Source: Apostichopus japonicus
Taxonomy: Eukaryota > Echinodermata > Holothuroidea > Aspidochirotida > Stichopodidae
Assembly: GCF_037975245.1 (NCBI RefSeq)
Contig: NC_092568.1
Location: forward strand, 16,699,001 to 16,763,000
Direction of reading: 5' to 3'
Length of the DNA stretch: 64,000 bases
The position numbers were made by a program, and so were the translations under genes. The notes beneath the pieces are model-generated. The model saw only the letters and a program-made list of their open reading frames with translations. It was not told the DNA's origin and did not search any database. How positions within the stretch are numbered: the stretch's first letter is position 1; every line of letters begins with the position of its first letter. Shown piece by piece: positions 24,975 to 38,400 of this stretch.

Positions 24975-25195
24975 GTTTATAGGCTAACTCGGCAGCAAGA
25001 TAGGTCGCACAGACTAGATCTACAACTAATTATGTTACTCCAAAAACTTTACAGTTTGCACTGGTCTTCTGTTGAATCTTGCTTCAATTTCAAAGTTCTA
25101 CTCCTAACTTTCAAATGCATCCATGGTCTTGTCCCCCACCTACTCACAAAGTCTTGTCCTCATGCACAACTCAGGTGGCCACCTGCACTTTAGTA
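24975..25195 (+). pseudogene. Non-LTR retrotransposon fragment (reverse transcriptase C-terminus)
   Basis: The frame reads YRLTRQQDRSHRL, then LYSLHWSSVESCFNFKVLLL and TFKCIHGLVPHLLTK. The LHWLPV-type and FKxLLLTFKxxHGLxPxYL motifs typify the end of the LINE reverse-transcriptase domain. Stops follow; no upstream RT motifs are present, so this is a dead 5'-truncated remnant. Confidence 0.75.
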
Positions 25196-25400
25196 CTAAA
25201 CTTGTTCCTCCTACTGTAGCCACAGTCTTCTGAAGGCATACTCCTCCTATTAGAGTCTATATCAATCCGCCCGAATGTTCTCCTAGCTCAAGAAAAGTGC
25301 CAAAAAGCAGCAGAACATCTTTTTTGACCTGTTATCAATCATGATCTGTTTTTTTTTTCTTTTGGCGGCTCGCATGTTGAAGAGCATGAATGGAAGTACA

Positions 25401-25446
25401 TGGTGGTGCAAAAATTGGGTAAATGGTGGTGCAAAAATTGGGTAAA
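25401..25446. repeat. 23-bp tandem duplication
   Basis: TGGTGGTGCAAAAATTGGGT plus AAA repeated twice perfectly. Confidence 0.9.
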
Positions 25447-26744
25447 TTGAAGCAATTTTAGTCCCCCTTTAGGCCTCCCAGGTGCAGCGTACGAAAATTG
25501 TTTACTACTGAGTGAAGAGGCTTGTTTACAAGTGGCGAAAACTTCCGGTTCGGATAGCAAAAAATCTGAGCGGTCATGGTACGGAAAATTGATGGTGCTA
25601 TGAAAGGCCAACTCGTCAGCTATCCGTTGATAGGTAGCGTTTAGCTAGTGAGAACTTCTATCTAGACTTAAAACCACATTACTTCTGTGATTTAGTGTGT
25701 AAGTCAATTGAGATTTTAATGGGTGTATGCTACCTTCTGGTCATTGTGCTTTTCAGTCTTCTTCTGGCTTTCTGTGGAATAGTCTGCCTCCCCCAAGTTG
25801 AAGAAGCTGAAGCTGTGTCTATTAGTTTGTCAAGTATTACTTTAAACTCATCTATTCTCAATGTAATAGTTTTCTCCTTCTGTGACTCTGTCCTGTATTT
25901 CTCGGTGCAGCCAGACTTTTGGGCTATATACAAATGGTTTATTATTATTAGGCTATTTGTTATTACTACAACACAATAAACAACTTCAACAAATGAAGCT
26001 CTTCCAGCTTCTCAGTATTGACATTTTCTTCAAAGAAAAGTGAGGTTTTACAACTATGTGGAATGTGCAGAGCATATTGCCAAGCCTAACACAGCAACAA
26101 ATTAATAGCCTGATGGCATCCTGAGCATTTGCTACTTTACAAATATTAGAAAAATGCTCATATTATAGAATGCTAGCTGATGAAACAAATTTAAAAATTC
26201 CAAATTATTCTGGATCCGACAGTGCTTAAATAATGATACGGGAAAATGCTGATAAGTGGAATTCATATTTATTTATTGAAATAATTCCCGATTTAATTAA
26301 AAGAACAGAAATATAATAGAAATACGGATTTTTAATTGCAGTATATCTTTAACACAGGCATCAGTAAACATGGTTGCAAAGGTGAACCCTTCATTTTACT
26401 TACAAAAGGAAAAAACAAAATGACAAAGTAAAAAAGAAGAGTAAGTCAAACTAAAGCTGCTGTCCACTAGTTGCCAACATGTCAAGAAAATAGACTCTGA
26501 TATTGGTGACGACAGAGAGAATAAAAAATTAAAACTCTGCAATTTAAAACAAGTTACCCCATCATCAAAGCAAGAGCTAAGATGAAAGTCATGAAATCAT
26601 TTGATGTATCTCAGCATTTTTTTTTTCTTGCGAGAAAAACCAGGCATATAATATATATAATATAATATGGAAATGTTAATTAGGTGCCGTCAAATTTGTT
26701 ATCTTTTTCTACAATTTATCGTTTTCCTTCAAAATGTCGAAATA

Positions 26745-27110
26745 ATGACATTCTGATGGGAGCAGAAGTATTAATTTTGATACAATATGTTGAAATGTGG
26801 AGATTAATAAGTTAACATTTATCATTTGTGCCACAAATTTTGAAAAACCATGACATTCTGATGTGAGCATAATTCATTATTCTGTTTCAAAATGTTTAAC
26901 TGACGAGATTAATAAGTTATCATTTTGCTGCAATTATTAAAATCATGAAATTCTGATGTGAGCATAATTCATCATTTTGTTTCAAAATGTTGAATTGATG
27001 AGATTTATATATAACTAATCAATTCATTATGCTGCTAACCATTGTTAAATTGATGACATTTGATAAATAATCAGTTTGTCATTTTGTAGCACAATCTCCA
27101 ATTCCTCACT
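26745..27110. repeat. Imperfect tandem repeat of about 100 bp
   Basis: Units start ATGACATTCTGATGTGAGC near 26745, 26850 and 26945, with a more degenerate one near 27053; each contains a TTTCAAAATGTT / GAGATTAATAAGTTA pattern. Confidence 0.6.
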
Positions 27111-29050
27111 AGTTGGATTTCATGAGTTTGCCATTTTGTTGCAAATTAGTAATATTTTACTGCACAATTGATCATTTTGTTGAAAATGGCTTCTATATTT
27201 GCAAAAATTTCTAACAAAAATTTGATGACACTTAACGTTTCGATACATGAAAGGTTTTTTTTTTGTCAATTTAATATTTCTACTGTAAACGTCACAAATG
27301 TTACAAAAGTATGAACTTGGAAAAGGGTTCAGTGTGTTATCAAATCTAAAATCAAAGCTATCACCTTTCATAAATCATTTCAAACATTTCTTTCATAAAA
27401 TCAAAAATGTCCTCACAGTGCATGACTATTGCCCATAAAATATGCTAGAGGTGGAAGAAAATTGTTAACAATTTCATTCATCACTGAGTAATTGAGGTAT
27501 CTCAATTGACCCTACTTAAAGTGAGGTCTGAGGAGAGGTGGGGGAGGGGGATAATTTCCGGGAAACGTTTCAACTTGGTTGCAAACCTTTGAAATCAATA
27601 CAGATGACTCTATAGTGAACAATGAATCTGACATCTTTCCAAACATCTCAATTTCTGTGATATGAATTAACTTTATTTTACCTCCTTCTGTGATTGCCTT
27701 CCTATCTTAATTACACTTTCATGATACATGAAAACCATATTATTATATTCAACACAAAGTAGGGGTTTTATCATAACTCATTTCAAAATGTCATATAGGT
27801 GCTTCCAATAACTGTTTTTCTACCGATTTGGAGATCTACGTGTCGTGATCCTGAATTGTAAATTATCAAATAGAGAGCGTGATACAGAGAGAGAGGTGTA
27901 GTTACACAAATAGTGTAACATGGACACAAATAGACTAACGTGGACACAATAGTCTAACGTCGACAAATCAAGGGAAAGCCAAACACACAAGGTGAGGGGG
28001 TTACCATACTGAGAGGGGTTTGACCTATATCTACTATAAAGCTTGTAGCATAAACAAATCAGCTAATTTCCTCAGAAATTAAAAGAGCTATGCAATTGTT
28101 GACTAGAATGGGTATTAAAGTAGTGACATCAGGGATACATTTTAGGTTGCTCTACAAACTGAGCTATAAAGTTATAACTCAGTGGAAAGCCACTTCACTC
28201 TGTTGTTGAATGTGCCTGTCAGAAGCCACAGTACCCTGCACACTGTGTGGACAGGAATTGTACCCTACTTCCATTGAACACAGTCCGTAAAACCACAGAG
28301 ACTGGATTTCAGGAGAAATTTAATACTAATTAATAAAATACTTGATAAAATTTATTACTTAAAGGTAAACAAAAATCACCGACAGAAAACTGTGTGGAGG
28401 GGGAGGGGAAGGGGGAAAGGGGGGGACTGCAATAACACTTGGCTTGTTGTCCATGTATCAAATATATTTCAGAGTTTTGACCAGTCACAATTGCTTTCAT
28501 TGCAGTCAGATGAAATAGAAAAGGGGAAAAAAATTTAAATACCAAAACATTTTATTACTTTTCAGCGTTTATGAAGCTATGAAGTGAACGATGATGAGTT
28601 TTCAACCCTAAGGTCTAGGCTTTGTACCAAGGTGTACATTTATCAATATTCATATAGTATGTTACATATTGGGGGATTTCATAGTAGTCAGTGCCTTTTC
28701 AACCCTTCTCCATATTTTTATATGTTTTTATTTATCTGTTAATGAACCAATAGATATGCATAATTTACACAAAACAGTTCCAAATCAATATTGGGTGCCC
28801 ATTTCACCTAACCTCCTATTTTTAATTCACTATCTCACAACGTCAGGAAATTGTTCTAATATTGACTTTTTGCGGCATGCGTGTATTGTATTCTTCGATT
28901 TTTTACGAATTGCTCGCAAGACGGTCCGAGGCAGACTGATCATTTGTAGCTTCCACACGTTTCGTAGTTGAACTCTCACAGTATTCATTTAAACTATTTT
29001 GTGATTCTATATAGTAGACATATGGTATAAATAGGAAATAATCATAATAA

Positions 29051-29222
29051 TATTCGTTTTTATATAGAGCTTAATACCAGCGATAGGTCTCAAAGCGCTT
29101 TACAGACGTAATATTACCCCTGGTCAATGATAACCTGTCCCAGAGACAATCCCTCCAGTCGGCACAAGTTATATACTGCACCCAATGACAAGTTACCTCA
29201 CAGGTACCCATTTAACCCCGGG
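29051..29222. repeat. Probable dispersed repeat with CAAAGCGCTTTACA motif
   Basis: Contains TCTCAAAGCGCTTTACAGAC, ATTACCCCTGGTCA and CACAGGTACCCATTTAACCC, words I associate with a high-copy repeat in marine invertebrates. It lies about 270 bp past the COG2 stop. Copy number must be tested by search. Confidence 0.45.
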
Positions 29223-29258
29223 AAAGTTCATCACTTCAACATGATATATTTAGGGAGA

Positions 29259-29280
29259 TTTATTTGACTCCATCTTTATT
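29259..29280 (-). terminator. Two poly(A) signals downstream of COG2
   Basis: On the minus strand AATAAA occurs at 29275-29280 and 29259-29264, about 215-235 nt beyond the COG2 stop codon, giving a short plausible 3' UTR. Confidence 0.45.
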
Positions 29281-29493
29281 GATGGCAAACTTTAAATAAT
29301 TCCAAACCACCCGTATCCCGATGATGGCAAAGAGCCATGAGCTTTCTGCAGTCCCTTAAACTTTGACTAGTCAGTCAGAGAGAAACTTTTATCAGTCTTT
29401 GTGATATAATTCCTTCTGCTCTGGTGAAATATTCTGACTGATTTCCATCAGCTTGTCTGGCTGGCAGTTATATTACTTGTCGGTGGAAATAGC

Positions 29494-32400
29494 TCACTTA
29501 GCTGTGTTTTCCACTAAAGAGTTCAGCTCACCGAAGAATTCTACATCAGATTTATTGATACCAAACGATTCAATCTGTGCAAAAGAAGAAACAAAAAACA
29601 AAAAGAATACATATTAAACATTTTGATGGTAATTATGATGTTTTTAGCTATGCAATGTGTTTGTTTCTGGCATATGGGATGAATGCACGCATATTTTACA
29701 AAAGACAGATGCTTGTTTGTTTTTATTAAAAGTAATTTGGAATAAGAACTTTTGAAAATTTTGAGTTAAGAACATTACTGAGCTTCGACAGAGCAGAACA
29801 CATTACGTGTTTGGTAATAATGAAAATTTAAATTAATTAATATACTCAGTAATTGTTTACTTTGTATACTTTTGATTTTTAATATAAACCAGAAAGCGAG
29901 TGGGAATATTGTGATTCCTTGCCAATTGATATTATAATCCCAAGCTTTCGCCATTGTTGATTAAATTGATTAGCAAGCTTCTTTCACTGACTGTGGACCA
30001 ACCCACTAAATATGTTAACTTACCATGTTAACAAGCTATTTTTAGCAAAAATCAACTCAAGCCCTGCCTCCTAATAACTGTGAATAATATCACATTGAAC
30101 GTTCATTATCATGTACCTGCTATCTACCAACACCTTCACACAAAGAATGATTCACCATCGCATAGATTCCTTGAGCCTTCAGGCAAGGAATCAAAGAAGA
30201 TTGTTTTCTGCCACTTAATTAGCCCACATGATACTGCATGTCACCAACACTACTATATGACTAGTTTTGGTGGGAAAATATTATCCATCTCTTGCTGTAT
30301 AATTTATGATGGTCCATATCATGTTTGCACACTGTGTAAGTGACTATAATAGCAAAACAGGATGTGCAGCTAACAAGCGATTATAAATGTAAAATTAGTC
30401 CTACTCTTGTATTGCTTATCTGATCAAGAGCAAGCAATAATTCTTTGTGGATTTTTGTGTTATCAAATATCCCCATCGCATAGGTATTGTCCGACTTTCG
30501 GATCTAATTATCGGAAATTGCCAAAAGCTGATATTAGCGATATCCATGCAACACTACTTTAGGCTATGAAATGTACAGTTGAAACTTTCCTATTCTCTGA
30601 GGTGGGCTAGCAAACAATAAAACTAACAGACAAACTGACCTGTTCCCCATAAAACCTGATATCTAGGGCCAGTTGGAGCCTGATTTTATCATCATCGCTC
30701 ATTCCTGTCGTTGAGCTCTGCATGCCAGCAAAACTCTTCCTCTGGGCCTTCAACCTCTTTAAACTATCCTCCATCTTTTTCACTGATGTGAGTAGCTCTG
30801 AAGCCACAGAATGATAACTGCAGAAGTCAAAGCAATGAGGAATTTAGCAAAACTAGTCAGGAAAAACAGAAACACAACTCTTTACCGGATTTAAGTAGCT
30901 CTGCATCCACAGAAACGATAACTATAGAGGTCAAAACATGAGGAATTTAGCAAAACCAATCAGCAAAAACAGAGACACAATGTTTCAGGTGTGAGTAGCC
31001 TGAACTCATAGAACTATAACGGTAGATAACATGAAATGAGGAATTTGGTTAAAACCAATCATCGGCAAAGAGACACAAATTGAAGGCAGTTTGTTGTGTC
31101 TGCCTTGTAACATTTCAGGCCACTTTAAAATAATCCAGGACAAATGATTAGCATGACGTTCATTTACCTATAGATATTTCTATGATAAGCAACCAGCTAC
31201 TTTATGTACGGAAATAAACTGCAAGAGAAGTGGTTTATAGACAATGGAGACATTGGCCGACACTTGTTAACTGGTTAGTAAAGAAGACAACACAACAACT
31301 TTGATGTGTCGCAAAGTTTAGTGTAACAACAAAAAACTTGACAAAATTCGTCAAAACTGTTGTTTCGTTACGTTACGTTATGTTGTGACTTGACAAGTCA
31401 ACAAATATCATGTTTGATGCATTGACAAGCTTAGTGTACACAGCGTGACTTCTACAATTTGATAGTTTATTAAGGAAGTCAGGTTTTAATGTAACTTGAC
31501 AGAACAATAAGTATCATCAATAAGCATCATCAATAAGTATCATCAATAAATATCACCTATAAGTATCATCATGTTGATAAAACTTGACAACTATCATGTC
31601 TTGATGGGTTTTTTTTTTGTCAGGTAACACAGCATCTTGAGATATTAATAATTATAGCCAAGATTTCACATTAGGGGTTAGTTATCAGATATGACGGTTT
31701 TGGAGTATTGTCAAGTCTAAGTGTAACATGGTGACTGCACAAATTGACAATTTTTCTCAAGATGTGACAATTCCTGTCAAGATGTGACAATTCCTGTCAA
31801 GATGTGACAATTCCTGTCAAGATGTGACAATTCCTGTCAAGATGTGACAGTTCCTGTGATGTTAGAGTATCTTGCCAACTTGATGTATATCATGGTTTGA
31901 AGTGTTGTCAAGTTTAGTGTAAGAAAGAAACTCAAATATGTGAATTTATTGTCAAGATATATGAATTACGATTCAATCCAAATATGCAAATTGAATTTCT
32001 CAGTTCTATGGAGTGCCTTAAATGACACAATTTTCTGTTCTTATTCCTATTAAGCTAAAATCTCTATTCATAATACGTCTTTTTAACTATAGCAACAGAT
32101 GATTTCTAAGCTTACGTGGAGAATAATTCTTTTTTTCATCTATTTCAAATTACCAGAAGGCCATGTGACATTGTAAACATTAAACTTCATACTATCTAAT
32201 TCTTATTCATACTCACAGCTCTATTGATACAGTCAAGTTATGAGTGTTCTACAAATTACTGGATTCTTAAAACTAACTGTGAAACAATGACGACTTAAGA
32301 AGAAAAAAAAGAGAGATCAAATAATTTAAACATGAAACAATCTCTTACACTTTGGTCAGAGTGCTAAATATTGTTGTGACCCAATCCCGTTTACGAGCAT

Positions 32401-35400
32401 CTGATAGAGTCTGTCCGTGTTCCTCCATAAACATTTCTGTTGGTTTAAGTGCATTGCTGATGTAGGCCGAAGGCTTGGATGTGACCTGGAGCAAGAACAA
32501 GATAAGTAGTACATTTTATATGATCTACATTGGCTGCAAGCATAGGCGTAGCAGGTGGGTGGGGGTGAGGGAGGCTGGCCCCCAACCAAATATTTTTGTG
32601 AAAATTCGGGCAATATGCTGAGAATTAAATCAATGGTTTTAAAAAAAAATCTCCTTGGTTATTAAAATAAAGTTCTTAGCTTGCCCGACTAATTCGCCAT
32701 TACCAATGTAACAGAGAGTTTTGACATAATTGGACCTCCATGCTTTTTCTACATATACATAAAATATTTAGTTGTTTACATTAGCATCCCGCGGTATACT
32801 GCGCAACTTTCACGGACCGTACGGTACTCGATGGCATGCGATGTAATAACCGATGCTTGCCTATATGATATTTACATTAATATGTTGAAATTTTGGTTAT
32901 ATTTTTCGGGCAAGTCGTTACAGCCCCCCCAAATCGAATTGGGCTCCTACGCCTATGGCTGCCAATACATTGCAGGTCGCATTTTAAGATTCTGTTGTAC
33001 ACTTACTAAGCCCTCAAGGATCTGGCCCCAGTTTACATTGGTGAACAGCTTCAAATGCACCAGCCATCCAGGACTCGCCGTTCTTTACCCAAATTGCTAC
33101 TGGCTGCCCACACAGTTAGACAACTTCCACTTATGAAAATCAATGTTTGACAGATGTGCTGCAACATTATGCGATAGTTTACCTGAGGTAGCTAAGCATG
33201 CAAGAAGCATTCATGAATTTTTACTGTGTTATTACACAGCAGTTACAGCAATGTTGTCCCAAAGTATACGTTTCTTGTCTTTGGTAAGGGAACAACTTTT
33301 TAATTTTTGAATAATGACATAGAGTGAAGATATCCAATTGCTCAAAGTGGCTATTCAAGCTATTATGTGGGAAGAAGGAAGAAATTAGATTTAATGGATT
33401 TAGTTGATGTTTTTACTTCTTGGTGGGTGGTGGGGGGGGGGAGGGAGGGTGTGAGCAAGCACTGCAGGAAGCAGAAGATCTAAAGAGAAGGGGGTTAGTT
33501 ACCTCTCTATTGGTCCTACGGTACAACCTTGGTATATCATGAGCAGCTTTCAAATGTACCGATGAAAGGCCACACACTTCATCTATTACATAGACACTCA
33601 GGTCCCCGACCTTAACACTGACAGCTTTAGCTGATTCGTTGAAGGCATCTGCGGAGAAGAATGAAAACGGAGTAATTCTCATAGCCTCAAAACAAACTTT
33701 CTTTTTATTTGCTGTTTATTGCTCTTGACTCACAGTCCAGATCCTCTATGAAGTTCCTCGCAAGTCAGCCATGGACCAAGCGATTACTAGACAGCCGATT
33801 GGCTTAATGATCTCTTGCCTCATTTAAATGAGAACAATCAACAGTAGCACAATATATAAGATCTTTTAAGTGTTGACCATTACACACTTCAAGTGATCTG
33901 CTAGGTCCTACATATCAAACATCACGTTCAGTTTGGCTGTTCCAGCACTTTAGACATTGCATGCTGTTGACGTGAGATGCTATACTTTAGACGTTTTCCA
34001 GGCGTTCAGGTTTTGACTTCTATTGACCTAACATGACATTTGACCTTCACAGAAACAATAACAAATGTGAATCTGACACTATGTACTAAAGTTAATTTAA
34101 GCTTTACATTTTAAGTTATTGGGTTTACAATATTAAAAGTTTGATCTCTGTTGACCTAAACTAACCTATGACCTCTACCACTGTTGTAAAAGTTCTTGCA
34201 CTCACAATGGTGGATACACATCCAAAGTTTGAATTTCACCCAACCTTTACTTTTGGAGTACTTTTGAAGTGTTTATAAGGTTTTCAAACTTTGACCACTG
34301 TTGACCTTAATTTTCAACAAGGGCAAATTAAGAGCTAAAAAAAATTGACCATTGACCTTACCTTCGAGGGCTAACTCATCATCACATCCAAGGAGAGCTA
34401 ATTTTGGTTGAATGGCTCCCGAGAATAAAGCTGGCAGCTGATAAAAACAGGTAAAAGAAAACAACTGCATGTAATTAACTCACAGAGGAAGATCGTCAAA
34501 TCAAATTTGTATAAAGTTACAATGCTACCATAGTTTCTTAAAAAGTAACAATCTTACAAATGGCAAATAAGATAATTCTACCTGATGGCTGAATGAATTC
34601 ATTGTCATACTGATCTCCATGACTGGTATTACATGATAAGCTAGACAAAATAATCCTGACTAATTCTATGATTGCAATTTACCATCCTCGTATCTTTAGT
34701 ACCTACCATCTCATTGGTGAGTATATCAATGTCAGTTGCTAGGTGAACAATCTGTCCCATAGTGACAGGAGTATTAGCAGGCTGCTGATTGGCTGACAAC
34801 TGACCATCTCCTTTCTCTTCTACTTTTGACTCTTCCTTGACATCCTTCTTCACAGAGATGATCTGAATGAATTGACAGGAGAAAGAAAAATCTTCGTCTC
34901 TTATCCTCCCACTCGACAGAAAACGATCTGACCATAATTACACCTTAATTGAGGTAACGATAGTGTGGAACAGTTGCTTTATTACTTGAGACTTATTTAA
35001 TTATATGTAAACGAAAAGGGTCACAGCATGGAATTATAGTGATGCAACTCTTACATAAAATGCTTTAATTATGTCTTTAGTTGTCATAAGTAGCAAGCTT
35101 ATTAAGCTGATCCGTTGATTCAGAATAAAAGAGACTAAAACGTGTATTAGATTTACATCAACTGTTCAGTTTGCTATGTATGACTGTACCTGATTGTATA
35201 GATCTATGGGAGTGAATGATGAATTATGCATAGATAAACATGACACGACATATATTTCCACAGATTTAAACCTTGTCTACTGTCATTGTCTACTGCCATT
35301 GTCTACTGCCATTGTCTACTGCCATTGTCTACTGCGATATGCTGTGATATCATTGCTGATGGATGCCAAAACTAGTGTATGCGTGCGAGTACGTTACCTT

Positions 35401-38400
35401 GTAAAGGTTGTAAGAGAAAGCAGATTAATTTGTGGATAAAACGGATAAAATGATTTTAATTGGCCTTACCTCCTGCTGATAGATTTCAGAGACCCAGACA
35501 GAGTACCTAGAGAGAAGTTGCTGAGTCAGCTTCCAGAAGCGGTGACAAAGCGGTGAAAGATAAATTTGGTCGTCCCAGCAACTGCGAAGACAATCCAACA
35601 ACGACTGGGAGACTAACAGCTGAAACCTGGAACCATCTACAAAATACATGGAAAGTTTAAAAAAAGTGTGATATTAACTTAGATATTTATGTAAATATCA
35701 AGGAATATCTACATCCAGTTCTGTACTCCTTAAATACTTTTCCATAACTCATTATAAATGCAATTCATTTGCAACCTTCTTCTCATTTCATCCACAGTAT
35801 GCTAGATATCAGACTATACACAACATATCATTTCTTAAACACAAAGAGTGACATACACAAAGAGTGACTTAAACAAAGAGTCACAAAGAAATTGTAAATT
35901 AGAAAATGTTAATTAAAGAGTCAAGACATAATTGATATGTAAGATTGACAAATTAAACATGCCTGTTGCAATGATGATGGTACTATGGAACTGTTCTGAT
36001 CCACTAATCTCAAATCTGATCTTAGATGAGAGGTTACTTATTACTTTTGTACACGTCATGACAACAAAAACAACTTTCTAAGTTCTAAATTCAAATACAT
36101 ACAGGAATTACATTCAAAGCAACACAGAAAAATGTACATCAAATTAGAAAGTTATCATTGGGTTTAAATTCATGTACTTTAAATAGCAATTACAAATTCC
36201 AGGTCAATGACATTTATCAGGTATGAAGTGAAAGAACTTTAACATGACGTTCTTTAATATGAAGAAAAAAAAATACTAACTTGAAGATTTGCTAAAACCA
36301 GACACAAATGCAGACTCAAGGGCACCTGCTATTTCTTGAAACCTGAAACAGAAAATGAAAGGAATTTGATTACATTAACAAGTGTAACAGTGAGACCCAA
36401 GGGAGGACATTTCAACCTGCACAAATCAAAGCTATATAGACCAATCTAGTTAGAAAACCCCAGAAGCACAAAGAAATGTATAGTGTTAATCTACATTTCA
36501 ATGGCTGTAGAAAATACACTTACACAGTAGAAATATAACAAAAAACTTGATTTCTCTGAAAGTATCAAATACGCATACTGTCTGGTATCGGTATTTAGGA
36601 CATTACATCACTATGCTATCCATACTGTTAATATAGAATGCGTGTTTACTAATACTCACAAACAGAAACATCACAAGTTTCAGTTACTACATTGATAACA
36701 AAACTGACCACGGTATCAGTAATATCTGATCAGAATTCCCTGATGAAAACTCAATAAATAGATCAATAGATCAATACCTTAATTGAAAGTAAACCGGGAG
36801 GCTCCACTTGGCCATGAATGTCGTGAAGCTATGATGACTTCGTAACCTCTTCACACTCGCTTGAGTTCCACACTGTCTCTCAAACCTATCCACAAACTCC
36901 ATCGCCAACAAATATTTCTGGACGTTGAGAAAATTTAAAATAGCAAGAGAAAGATTAATATACAAAGATATATATTCAAGCAATCTATGGGTGTATAGAT
37001 GTTAATGTTCAAAATGCCTATTTGTACGTGAAAACAACTCCCTTACTATGACAGATACTATGTATGTTAGGCTATGGTAGAAGTCAATATCAATTTCTCT
37101 CTTTTCTTTTTGCAAGAAATAAGGCTTCACGTTATTGAAAAGAACTTAACAAATGTTGACATCAGAGAAGTCAAAGTTTTTATAAGCCTAGTAGAGCGGC
37201 CAACCAATCAAGTAAACAGGAGGGTAACTATTACATGACTTTGTGTTAAATTTATAACTCAAAGTTATGGATTTGATAAATCCATCGAAGAGCTGATATT
37301 TGCTCAAAGATGACAGTGCTCAAAGATAAACTCACAATGAATAAGTGAATATAGATAAAAGCATATGTACATTACAATGAGGTGCCATTAACACTGGTCA
37401 GATGAATTTGCTACAAAACAGACCTTTACCAAGTTTGAAACTATGCTTGATTATTAAACAAAGAGAGTGAGGTCAAGGAGCAACATAATTAGTGTATTCT
37501 CATTCATTATACATTAGTTACCTCATGGAATGTGTTTGGGTTACCAGGAGCAAATATTGATGACGTCCTGGTCTCTAGGCTGTTGGCTATCTCAGGCCAA
37601 ACTGCATTCACTAGAAAGTCATAACCTCTCACCACTTCTTCACCTTTTGGGCTGTTTTTTTTTTTTATGTGGAGGAAAAAATAAATAACATTTAATTGTT
37701 CCATCATGATCTTTGTCAATAGTTTTGCAAGTTGTAAGATTTGTATGACACCTTTCATAGCTACAACGATTGTTTCAGTGGAGATAACGAAGCTTTCCAA
37801 AACAATTATGGGTCATGTATTGTTTATTATACAACACCTAATTATATTCCGGCCATTTGATTGGTCAATTGCTCGTCGATTGCATGCAAAATCCGCTCTA
37901 TTGCACGCTATGATGATAGAACCATGTGTTATACTTTTTTGATAGCACTTTTTTCAATGGTAAGAGAGCAGAGAAACCTGTCTGTTCAAAACAATCTGTT
38001 TCATGAGTGCATTTTACATCCAATTATATCCAAATTTGAAGGTGTTGTATAAAACAAATAATGAATGGTTTCCATTCGTGCAATAGTGCAAATATTTCAA
38101 TGAAACAAATTACATCTTTCAACTCATGAAATATTTGCACTATTGCACTCATAACCATTCATTATTTGTATACCAGTCAACTAAATAACTTGCATATCAT
38201 ATCAACAATGCAAAACCAGTTGAATCACAAAATCAAGTAAACAAGGTCATCAACTCCTGAGAATATTTTTTACTTTATGACACAATGGGTGATTACATGA
38301 GGACAGTGACACACAGCGGTACTTAAGGGAAGTTTTACTTTTCCTTTTAATTCCTAGCAAACTCTTTAATTTCAAGGTATATTGATGTTAATTCACTGCT

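Larger units (their letters stand above)
25350..29250. other. Intergenic stretch between YPEL5 upstream region and COG2
   Basis: AT-rich, with the ~100-bp repeats listed, a G-quadruplex-capable run at 28397-28426 and chance frames of up to 100 codons (28669-28971). No gene recognised. Confidence 0.5.
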
